A DNA stretch of 64,000 bases, taken from NCBI GenBank assembly GCA_905221605.1, contig CAJNDS010002745.1, positions 1,950,703 to 2,014,702 of the forward strand, in the 5' to 3' direction. Origin of the DNA: Symbiodinium natans. Its lineage: Eukaryota > Sar > Dinophyceae > Suessiales > Symbiodiniaceae. Shown here piece by piece: positions 10,578 through 18,625 of the stretch. The notes under the pieces were generated by a model, which saw nothing but the letters and a program-made list of their open reading frames with translations, was not told the origin of the DNA and did no database searches. How positions within the stretch are numbered: position 1 is the stretch's first letter; every line of letters starts with the position of its first letter. Position numbers and translations under genes: made by a program.

Positions 10578-10661
10578 CAAGTTAAGGGTTCCTCACGATC
10601 GGCTTGAGAATCTTGCCAAGAGCCGCCTCGCGGCCTCTCTTTTTGTGGCAAGTCCAACCAC
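10578..10661 (-). CDS. Exon-like segment abutting telomere array
   Basis: Acceptor GACTTGAG|G and donor AACTTG|GTAGTTTAGGG. 27 codons: WLDLPQKERPRGGSWQDSQ then ADREEPLT. The frame also stays open upstream (ADLR), so the acceptor may lie further out. Confidence 0.45.
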
Positions 10662-10689
10662 CTCAAGTCGGCAAATGCCTTACAACAAG

Positions 10690-10782
10690 GGTTTAGGGTT
10701 TAGGTTGAGGGTTTAGGGTTTAGGGTTTAGGGTTTAGGGTTTAGGGTTTAGGGTTTAGGGTTTAGGGTTTAGGGTTTAGGGT
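10690..10782 (+). repeat. TTTAGGG array, about 12 copies
   Basis: One TTGAGGG unit near the start, otherwise regular. Confidence 0.96.
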
Positions 10783-11215
10783 GACTAAAGATGGCAACAA
10801 AGGGTGAACAATAACAATGAGAGGAAGAAGGAGAAGAAGGCGAAGACGAGTCAGAGTAGTGAAACGCCAGACCCGGAGCCCTAACACCCTAAACCCTGAA
10901 ACCTTAAACCCTAAACCCAAAACCCTAAGACCTAAACCCTGAAACCCTGAAGAGTGTAGGGTTTAGGGTCTAGGGTTTAGGGTTCAGGGTCTACAGCGCT
11001 TGAACCAATCGGTCCCCATGGTCCATTCCTTTTCGTTTAGAGTCCGAAATTTATAAGGTTGAATGCTGGCTGTATCCAGGGTCTTGTTGTTCGAGTAAAA
11101 GAAGTAGTCCAGCTAATATGGTAGGGGGGGCGGGGGGGGGGTGGAGAGTTTCAGCGTCCCAGTTACACGTGGATGTAGTCAGCGTCTAGACTGGTGTGCC
11201 ACCTGACATGCCGAC

Positions 11216-11440
11216 ATGCGACTGCTGGCCAGACTTTTGAGAATACTGGAACCAGCACGTGAAGGATTGAAATCATGGTGGAAAACAGACTGTGGCCTAG
11301 GCAGACGACACACTGTGGTCAGTCCATATTATCCTGGCCCTACGCGAGACCTATGCGCGCGGAGCTTCGGGACGTTTGCTGGCGCCTTACAACCTGGGCC
11401 TTTAAGCTCCAGGTTGCCCCTTCTTGAGGCACTTCTGTGA
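11216..11440 (+). CDS. Unresolved open frame, possible gene piece
   Basis: 74 codons from an ATG to a TGA, Leu/Arg-rich (RLLARLLRILEPAREGLKSW). It lies in a 300-bp stretch free of telomere repeats. No domain recognised; a chance frame is possible. Confidence 0.25.
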   Translation: MRLLARLLRILEPAREGLKSWWKTDCGLGRRHTVVSPYYPGPTRDLCARSFGTFAGALQPGPLSSRLPLLEALL

Positions 11441-11468
11441 CAAGAACGTTAAACCCTGAACCCCAAAC

Positions 11469-11509
11469 CCGTTCCTACAGCGAATTCCGAAAAGGCGGGT
11501 TGCTTCATA
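11469..11509 (-). CDS. Short exon-like segment
   Basis: Acceptor ACTGTAAAG|TAT and donor AACGG|GTTTGGGG. YEATRLFGIRCRN. A plus-strand reading (RIPKRRVASYFTV after CCTACAG) competes. Confidence 0.3.
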
Positions 11510-11823
11510 CTTTACAGTATGGTTCTTTAGGGTTGAGGGATGAGGGTTTGGATTCTAGAGTTTAGGTGTAGCACGTCACACCCCTGAACCGTTTGCCCTA
11601 AACTTGCAAGTGCCCATCAGTACCCATAAACCTCCACATGTATGGGCTCCGAATTGGAGCGCCCTTGGGCGGGACTCTCTGCAGTTGAAACCCCTCACCC
11701 TAAACCCCAAACCCCAAACCCCAAAGCCCAAACCCCAAACCCGAAACCCTAAACCCTAACCCTAAACCCTAAACCCTAAACCCTAAACCCTAAACCCTAA
11801 ACCCTAAACCCTAAACCCTCCAC

Positions 11824-11899
11824 CTTAAACTGTCCCGAGGCTCTGCGAGCTGCACGCGCGCAATCTGTCGCACCGGGTCCGCCGCAGGAGCGACTCTGG
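11824..11899 (-). CDS. Exon-like segment
   Basis: Strong acceptor GGTCTCTTCTGTGGCAG|CC and donor TTTAAG|GTGGAG. 24 codons: RVAPAADPVRQIARVQLAEP then RDSL. A CCCTAAA array (sense TTTAGGG) follows 9 bp after the donor. Confidence 0.55.
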
Positions 11900-12517
11900 C
11901 TGCCACAGAAGAGACCCCGGTGCCAGTCCGGCTTGGCTTGAGTTTTACTTGTTTGGTGGGTTTCGGGTTTAAGGTTTAGGGTTTAGGGTTCAGGGTTCAG
12001 GGTTTAGGGTTTAGGGTTTAGGGTTCAGGGTTCAGGGTTCAGGGTTCAGGGTTCAGGGTTTAGGGTTTCCCTAAGTCTTGAAGTCAAATCCTTGAACCCT
12101 GCACCCCAAAACCCGAACCTTAAGCCCTGAAACCTACATCCGAAACCTGCCAAGCCCTAAGAGTTTGGGGCTTAGGGTGTAGGGGGATTTGCGCTAAACC
12201 ACTAGAGGGGGTGGATGAGTTCCTTGGGGCTCAGGGTTGAGGGTTTAGGGCTTAGGACGTATGGCCTACAGGGTTTCTTAGCAAGCGTAGGCTAGGGACC
12301 CTGGCCCTCTAAACCCTACACCTCTGAATCTTGAACAAACCAAACCCGACACCTCCAAGCCCCAAGCCCTAAACCCGAAAACCCTAAACCCTAAACCCCA
12401 AACCAAAGTCAAACCCACTCCGGCTAAAGCGCGACTCCATCTAAACCGTCAAAACCCTAAACCCTAACCCTAAGCCCTAAACCCTACACCCTAAACACTA
12501 AACCCTAAACCCTAAAC

Positions 12518-12547
12518 TCTGCCGTAAAGGCCGGTGACCCTCTTTGT
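12518..12547 (-). CDS. Micro-exon candidate
   Basis: Acceptor GGGCAGCAG|ACA and donor GGCAGA|GTTTAGGG. 10 codons, TKRVTGLYGR. The acceptor has a weak pyrimidine tract. Confidence 0.3.
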
Positions 12548-13079
12548 CTGCTGCCCTTCTACCTTAACGTAGCCCTAGATGCCCTCAAAAAAAGAACCTG
12601 CCCGGTACAACAGAAGCTCTACTTAAGGACACCACCCACCCTCAACAAGTTTAGGGCTTAGGGATGAGGGTTTGGGGGTTTGGGGTTTAGGGTTTAGGGT
12701 TTAGGGTTTAGGGTTTAGGGTTTAGGGTTTAGGGTTTAGGGTTTAGGGTTAGGATTTAAGGTTTAGGATTTAGGGTTTAGGGTTTAGGGTTTCAGGCTGA
12801 GGGTTTGGGGTTTGAGGCTAGTAGGTTGTAGGGTCCAGGGCTTGGAGGTATGAGGTTTAGGTTGCAGGGTAGGGATTTAGGTCTTAGGGCCTAGGCTTTA
12901 GCATCGAGGGTTCTCCAAACCCCAAACAGCGAAAGCCTTGACCCTAAACCCTAAACCCTAAACCCTAAACCCTGAACCCTCCTTGAATCTCAACCCGATG
13001 TCCTAAACCCCCAAACCCCGAAACGAAAAAATACCTAAACCCCAGCATGGCCCTATATAAACCCCTCAAAAACCCAAAG

Positions 13080-13163
13080 CCACCCCGGAACAAGAAGCCC
13101 AACAAGGAAGCACTAGATGCGATTACCAAGTACTTCGGGGCTGAATACCCTAGCCAGCTTAGG
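13080..13163 (+). CDS. Exon-like segment, Lys-rich
   Basis: Acceptor CCCAAAG|CCA and donor CTTAGG|GTTTAGGG. 28 codons in phase 0/0: PPRNKKPNKEALDAITKYFG then AEYPSQLR. It reads like ordinary globular coding sequence, on the plus strand. Confidence 0.5.
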
Positions 13164-13275
13164 GTTTAGGGTTTAGGGTTAGCCTGATATTTGTAAACGG
13201 ACTTTCTGTGAGCAAAAAAGTTAAAGGTTGCACTACCCAGCCCCCTAAGAATAAGATCTTCCTTCTGCCCCATAG

Positions 13276-13299
13276 TGGCATTAGAACATCCCTGAAAGG
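13276..13299 (+). CDS. Micro-exon candidate, 24 nt
   Basis: Excellent acceptor TCTTCCTTCTGCCCCATAG|T and donor AAAGG|GTTTAGGG. GIRTSLK. The long pyrimidine tract is the main evidence. Confidence 0.35.
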
Positions 13300-13470
13300 G
13301 TTTAGGGTTTAGGGTTTAGGGTTTAGGGTTTAGGGTTTAGGGTTTAGGGTTTAGGGTTTAGGGTTTAGGGTTTAGGGTTGAGGGTTGAGGGTTGAGGGTT
13401 TAGGGTTTAGGGTTTAGGGTTTAGGGTTTAGGGTTCATGGTCTAGGGTTCAGGGTTTAAGGCTTAAGGTT
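13300..13470 (+). repeat. TTTAGGG array with GGGTTGA variants
   Basis: About 11 perfect heptamers, three GGGTTGA units, then more heptamers. Confidence 0.95.
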
Positions 13471-13492
13471 TAGGGTTTAGGGTTTAGGGATC

Positions 13493-13727
13493 CGACGCGA
13501 CCGGGAACATTGCAGAACGTATCCCAGGGACTACCGAGAATCGCCAAGCCAGACCATGGTTTTGAGCCCATCAGGGCTTCGGCCGTGGCTTTGTGCGTCC
13601 GGCAATCTAGATGGTGCGCGCGGGGGGTGGACAGCGGCATGCTGAAGTATATAAGGTGCGTAGAGTATGTGACGATCAAGGAGGGGGGGGTTCCATTATC
13701 TCTGGTTTGGATATTTTGCCTGAACCC
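13493..13727. other. Complex island, coding strand unresolved
   Basis: About 235 bp open on both strands: minus contains SLIVTYSTHLIYFSMPL and KATAEALMGSKPWSGLAI, plus contains GLPRIAKPDHGFEPIRAS. No convincing splice pair. Probably exon-derived. Confidence 0.35.
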
Positions 13728-13857
13728 TAGAGCCCTAAACCCCTGAACCCTCAACCCCAATTAATCCTAAACCCCATCAACCTCCACATGGGATTCCCAA
13801 AACAAGGGGGTACCCTCTTCGGGGTTCTAATAACACATCAGGGGTACCTCATCTGGG

Positions 13858-14030
13858 GAAACACCCCTGTACGTCCTGGAGCAGTGGGTGTACCACGGAG
13901 AACGACAGCCAGGTATCTGACATTTGCTGAACCACCCCCTGCAGTCCGTGCAAGGAGCGGGGGAGCACATCGGGTAAAAAAGCTTCGTGATGCACATCGG
14001 ATATCACGCGCAACGGTATGCTAGCTCCCT
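13858..14030 (-). CDS. Exon-like segment
   Basis: About 55 codons open: IPLRVISDVHHEAFLPDVLP then RSLHGLQGVVQQMSDTW. An acceptor GGGAGCTAG lies just upstream; the donor is uncertain. It ends in an element with GGGGTACC motifs. Confidence 0.35.
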
Positions 14031-14133
14031 CCAAAAAACCCAAAACCCTAAACTCTAAACCCCAAACCCTAAACCCCAAACCCTAAACCCTAAACCCTAA
14101 ATCCTAAACCCTAAGCCCTAAACCCTACCTAAG

Positions 14134-14188
14134 AAAAGAAGGAAGCCCTCGGTTTGTGCTTCATGGGCTTATGGATTGGGATACCCAG
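14134..14188 (+). CDS. Exon-like segment with GA donor
   Basis: Acceptor CTACCTAAG|AAA and a possible dinoflagellate-type donor CCAG|GATTGA. KRRKPSVCASWAYGLGYP. A minus frame (ILGIPIHKPMKHKPRASF) is equally open. Confidence 0.3.
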
Positions 14189-14472
14189 GATTGAGACGGT
14201 AGTTCAAACTAGCTCAGGACCGCCAAGAAGGAACAATAGGGGCCGTTTAGCAGATCGAGATAAGAGGAGTAAACCTCAAATCCTAAATTACTGGAAGTTC
14301 TGGGGATGTGATGTGTGGGCTTGAGGGGTTCGAACATGAGGACTGCACCGATGTTCAGAAAAGGTGGAGGTCTTGCCAAGGCAAGCCAACACCCTTAGAG
14401 GTTTAGGGACTGGGGTTTAGGCTTCAGGGTCTAGGGCTCAGGGTCCTAAACACAAGGGGGGGACCACTGGGG

Positions 14473-14712
14473 ATGCTGGCACGATGGCAGTGCCGCTGTG
14501 GCGGGCCAAAGAACTTTGTAAAACCCTGCACCCTAAACTCCGAAACCCTCATTCGTTTAGGCGTTCGGCCCCCAAATCCTTGCAATAGCCTTCACGAACT
14601 CATACTGCTCTACGGTGCCTTTGGCCGGACCTTGGCAAGACAGCAGGGGCAGAATTTGCGGGTGCAGCGTGTGTCGGGCTTCGGGTTGAAGCAACGGGCT
14701 CCCTCAATCTAA
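14473..14712 (+). other. Unresolved open frame
   Basis: 79 codons from an ATG, crossing a CCCTAAA-like patch (PCTLNSETL). Cys-rich at the start. Weak as a gene. Confidence 0.2.
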
Positions 14713-14809
14713 GAGCAATGTTTGCTCAATGGGGTCACTAAATCTACTTGGTGGTTCGTGGGTACTTTTACGGGTAGGGTTCGAAGAGGAGTAACTCATA
14801 AGGTTAGAA

Positions 14810-14933
14810 CATGAAACTTGGCTGCACTTAGGAGGGTAGTAAAAAAATTAAACTTTTAGCTGCCTTATTAAGAAACCCTGAAAACCCAAAACAACTAAAG
14901 ACCTAAAGTTTACAGTAAAGCACCACAAAGGAA
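14810..14933. mobile_element. Dispersed repeat family F, copy 2
   Basis: Same arrangement as 5826-5945 with small indels. Confidence 0.75.
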
Positions 14934-15079
14934 ACTACCCTTAGATTTGCTACCCCTCGCCGAAACATTGCTGTGCAAAGGTACTTCTGGCGAAGGGACA
15001 AGTTGACGGCCTTCACCTGAAACCCTAAACCCTAAACCCCAAACCCCAAACCCTAAACCCTAAACCCTACTTCCTCCAG

Positions 15080-15146
15080 GCAGATTGACATTGCGGCAGG
15101 AACCTGAGGTTTGCAGAATTTGCTGGGATGTCGGAAAAGTTTCGAG
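15080..15146 (+). CDS. Exon with RING-CH (MARCH-type) zinc finger start
   Basis: Acceptor CCTACTTCCTCCAG|GC. The frame reads LTLRQEPEVCRICWDVGKVS up to TCGAG|GACTAC (a GA donor is possible; GAG|GTTTGC inside the frame is another). The CRIC preceded by an acidic/hydrophobic run is the first Cys pair of a RING-CH domain, found in membrane-associated E3 ubiquitin ligases. The remaining Cys/His ligands would lie in later exons and are not seen nearby. Family assignment rests on a short motif. Confidence 0.4.
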
Positions 15147-15175
15147 GACTACGCTAAACTATGAGAGCATCATGA

Positions 15176-15240
15176 CATTATTTCAGGGGGTCTGGGGGGG
15201 GCGGAGGGGGGGGAGGGGGGGGTTGGGGGCGGGGGACTGG
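15176..15240 (+). repeat. G-rich tract
   Basis: Runs of 6-8 G separated by A, T or C over about 50 bp. Potential G-quadruplex. Confidence 0.85.
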
Positions 15241-15262
15241 GCATGACACCCTAAACCCTCAG

Positions 15263-15418
15263 CTACGTGGAGGTTCATGGGTACAAATTTAGCCAATGTG
15301 AACTGCACGTCGAACCCAAACATAAACCAGACTAGAGCACTTGAGGGGGTTTTATACTTGGGTTATTAGTACAGTCATCATCGGGTCACAAGTACCCATG
15401 AACCTCCTCAGAAGTAGG
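15263..15418. mobile_element. MITE-like element, family C
   Basis: GGAGGTTCATGGGTAC at the left and GTACCCATGAACCTCC at the right are perfect inverted repeats. The core carries CTTGAGGGGG as in the 39.7-kb copy. Confidence 0.75.
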
Positions 15419-15589
15419 GTTAAAGTTACCTCAGTTATGATCCCGTCAGCCTAAACTCTAAACCCTAAACCCTGAACCCTAAACCCCGAACCCTAAACCC
15501 CGAACCCTAAACCCTAAACCCGAAACCCCAAACCCTAAACCCTAAACCCTAAACCCCACGAACCTCCAAGCACCCCCGCATCCCCGAAG

Positions 15590-15671
15590 AAAACCAGCCG
15601 AGGGGCGGGTGCGACTGTACAAGCCTCCGGGGATCCATCGCATCGGATATATCCACAAGGGGAGCCTGGAG
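15590..15671 (+). CDS. Exon-like segment abutting telomere array
   Basis: Acceptor CCCCGAAG|A and donor CTGGAG|GTTTAGGG. 27 codons: KPAEGRVRLYKPPGIHRI then GYIHKGSLE. Natural-looking protein; the telomere array supplies the donor on the plus strand. Confidence 0.5.
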
Positions 15672-15986
15672 GTTTAGGGTTTAGGGTTTAGGGTTTAGGG
15701 TTTAGGGTTTAGGGATTAGGGTTTAGGGTTTAGGGTTTAGGGTTCAGGGTTTAGGGTATAGGGTTTAGGGTGTAGGTGTTAGGGTTTAGAGTTTAGGGTT
15801 TAGGGGTTAGGGTTTAGGGTTTAGGATTCATACACAGACCCCTGAACCCGAAACCTTTTGACCCCAAAACCCTAAACCCCAAACCGTAAACCCTAAACGC
15901 TTCCTCATGACTACCAGGCAACTACCAACACTCGCCAAACCCCAAAGGGCCCATCCCTCTTCTTTTGTTTTTTTGTTTGGGTTGAG

Positions 15987-16010
15987 CCGGGGGGGGGGGG
16001 GGGGGGGGCG
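15987..16010 (+). repeat. Poly-G tract after T-rich run
   Basis: T-rich CTTTTGTTTTTTTGTTTGG then G about 18 long. Confidence 0.9.
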
Positions 16011-16299
16011 GGCATTCCATTTATACGCGCTTCAATTGCAAGAAGACTTACCTATAAGGAGGCCCAAATTTTAGAGCGACCCCCCCAAAGCCCCGAACCC
16101 CAAACCCAATCCTGGAATGTGAGCGCAGAAAAGGAAGGGATCAACAAAAAAAGAAACCTGACATCCTAGATCCGAAGCAAATATTCCACGATAGCTTAAT
16201 GAGTTGAGACATTCACCTTGGGTGTCACCCTTACCACCAGCTAGGTTGACCTCTGCAACCCTCTGAACAATATGGTCTGGGGTTCAGGGTTTCGGCATA

Positions 16300-16412
16300 T
16301 TCCCAGACTGGGAACAAGCCCATGAAGGGGAAACAGAACATGTCCCAATGGCCTACCTAGACTCGATTATGGGCTTAGATGGGTCCTCTTCAACCCAACA
16401 AGGGAAACATAA
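16300..16412. mobile_element. Dispersed element, family E
   Basis: AATGGCCTACCTAG, CAACCCAACAAGGGAAACATAA and CCCAGACTGGGAAC are shared in part with copies at 2.6, 21.4, 34.8 and 48.0 kb. Confidence 0.5.
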
Positions 16413-16531
16413 CCTAAACGCTAAACCCTAAACCCTCCAACCCTCAACCCAAAACTATCCCAACTGCCTACCTCGATTCGATTACTTACCCTAAACCCTA
16501 AACCCTAAACCCTAAACCCTAAACCCTAAAC

Positions 16532-16601
16532 CCCCCGAACAAGATCTGCGCACGCTTCGGGGCCCGCGTTGCCTTCGAACGCACTTGAGATGGGTCCTTG
16601 G
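16532..16601 (-). CDS. Exon-like segment abutting telomere array
   Basis: Acceptor ACTGGCCCTGCAG|CC and donor TTCGGGG|GTTTAGGG. KDPSQVRSKATRAPKRAQ then ILFG. All three minus frames are open, so the frame is a choice (another reads ISSAFEGNAGPEACADLVR). Confidence 0.4.
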
Positions 16602-16624
16602 CTGCAGGGCCAGTTTGGTTCCGT

Positions 16625-16680
16625 GCAGGCTTGAGGGTGGGGTGTGGGGTGTGGGGGGTGTGGGGTGTGGGGTGTGGGGC
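16625..16680 (+). repeat. GGGGTGT minisatellite
   Basis: About seven units of GGGGTGT(G). Confidence 0.85.
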
Positions 16681-16835
16681 TTGTGGTTTGGGATTTGGGG
16701 TTTGGGGTTTTAGGGTTTAGGGTTTAGGGTTTGGGGGTTTGGGGTTGGAGGGCTTAGGGTCTAAGCACGGGCGCGCCTCACAAGAAGAAGACTCGGGTAG
16801 ACCTCACATCGCAAGCCATCCACACAAGCCCCACT

Positions 16836-16975
16836 TGGAGGTGCATGCGTACTCAGAAGTAGGGCGAGCAGTAGGGTAACCATGACCCGATTAAGGTAAC
16901 CATGACCCGATTAAGGTACTCTTGCCCCAACTTACACGTACCCATGAACCTGCAGGTACTTACAAGTAATAAACA
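16836..16975. mobile_element. MITE-like element, family C, diverged copy
   Basis: CCACTTGGAGGTGCATG at the left and ACGTACCCATGAACCTG near the right. It contains a direct duplication AACCATGACCCGATTAAGGT. Confidence 0.6.
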
Positions 16976-17127
16976 ACACACACACACACACAGGGGGTCA
17001 GTTCTGCAAGTAGGGAGTTTTCTGACTTGTAGTCCCTTCTTTGGGTACCCTAGGGCCCTAAACGCTAAACCCTAAAACCCTAAACCCTACACCCCAGAAA
17101 CTAAACCCTAAACCCAAAAAACCGACC

Positions 17128-17236
17128 CCCCCTTCCCCCTACATGGGGTTTGAAAAGAAGGTCCCCTAATACCCCCACATAGTACGATGTCTTGATAAGA
17201 AGGACCCCACTAAGGTACCCCTAATATCGGAAGCTC
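17128..17236. mobile_element. MITE-like element, family B
   Basis: CCCCTACATGGGG..., AAGAAGGACCCCACTAAGG, TACCCCTAATATCGGAAG. Matches the right half of family B (reverse orientation). Confidence 0.55.
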
Positions 17237-17534
17237 TCATATGGCTTAGCTAACGCATGTCCAGCAACCCTGATGATGTGCGCGCCGGGAAAACTTGTAC
17301 TTACAACGTATAGGTAGGGATATAATCAGTGGGGAACAAATAACCGTATTTGGTGTACTTACTTGTATAATCTTGCTTACAAGTGCCCGTGAGCCTTCTA
17401 GAATAGCCGGTGCACGATGCATTCCGTTCCACATGCTTCCCTTCGAGAACAAAATCTCAAGCCAGTCCGAAAGCCAAAGCCCTAAACCGCTTAACCCGAA
17501 GCCCTAAACCCAAAACTGCAAAGCCCTAAACCCT

Positions 17535-17668
17535 TAACCCTAAACCCTAAACCCCAAACCCTAAACCCTAAACCCTAAACCCTAAACCCTAAACCCTAAA
17601 CCCTAAACCCTAAACCCTAAACCCTAAACCCTAAACCCTAAACCCTAAACCCTAAACCCTAAACCCTA
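17535..17668 (-). repeat. CCCTAAA array, about 19 copies
   Basis: One AAACCCC unit, otherwise perfect. Confidence 0.97.
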
Positions 17669-17726
17669 GCCAGTGCGGGAAGGTGGCGATGTGCTGCCTT
17701 CGGCATGCAACTTCACTTCTTCTCGC
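17665..17726 (-). CDS. Exon-like segment abutting telomere array
   Basis: Acceptor GACGTCCCAG|GCG and donor CTAGG|GTTTAGGG. The peptide is ARRSEVACRRQHIATFPHWL. A plus frame (KVAMCCLRHATSLLLAWDV) is also open. Confidence 0.4.
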
Positions 17727-18013
17727 CTGGGACGTCATCATCACCCATGCTCTAGGAATTTAAGGGTTCAAGGGTTTAAGGGGTTTCAGGGATAAAGGCT
17801 CGAAGAGCTTAAGGGTTTTAGGGTTTAGGTTTCAGGATTTAAGGGTTTAGCTGTGTAGGGGTTTAGGGGTTAGGGTTCAGGCTCCAAGGGCTTAATGAAC
17901 CCGAAATCCTAAACCCTCTACCCTAAACTCCTAAAGTTTAAACCCTAAACCCTAAACCCCAAACCCCAAACCCTAAACCCTAAACCCTACACCCTAAACC
18001 CTAAACCCCAAAC

Positions 18014-18061
18014 CCCTAGACGTCAGGGGCCCCCGGCGTAGCGACGAAAGGTCCACGTAGA
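18014..18061 (-). CDS. Exon-like segment
   Basis: Acceptor CTGCCCTGCGGCAG|TC and donor AGGG|GTTTGGGG. 15 codons, YVDLSSLRRGPLTSR. Confidence 0.4.
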
Positions 18062-18125
18062 CTGCCGCAGGGCAGGTGGATCGGTTGGGCTGCCTGCCCC
18101 CCCCCCCCCCCCCCCCCATGCCCTT

Positions 18126-18248
18126 GAGGGTTTAGGGTTTAGGGTTTAGGATTTGGGTTTAGGGTTTAGGGTTTAGGGTTTAGGGTTTAGGGTTTAGGGT
18201 TTAGGGTTTAGGGTTTAGGGTTTAGGGTTTAGGGTTTAGGGTTTAGGG
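18126..18248 (+). repeat. TTTAGGG array, about 17 copies
   Basis: One ATTTGGG interruption near the left end. Confidence 0.97.
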
Positions 18249-18625
18249 CCTTGGGATGACTTCATATTGCTGGCTTGCCTGAGCGCTGCCTGACGAAAGA
18301 GCTTTCGAGAGCATCCCTTCCTAGGGTTTAGGGTTCAGGCTTTAGGGCCTTAGGCCTTAGGGTTTGGGGTCTGGTTTCAAAAACCCTAAACCCTAAACCC
18401 TAAACCCTAAACCCTAAACCCTAAACCCTAAACCCTGAAGCGCATCTGGGGCTTTGCGTGTTTATGGGGTCTATAGGGTTTACCGGGCTTGTCGTCCCTA
18501 AACCCTACATCTTTTTTGTTGCGTGGCCTATTCTCCAGAGCATTTTGAAGCGCGAAAAAGTGCTCTTAAAACCCCATGAGGGTTTCGGGCACAAGGTGGA
18601 TTGCCGTTTGGAGCCTGATTCGGGC

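Noticed and set aside
14473-14712. 79-codon plus ORF as a confident gene
   Set aside because: It crosses a CCCTAAA-like patch and lacks splice signals or family resemblance.
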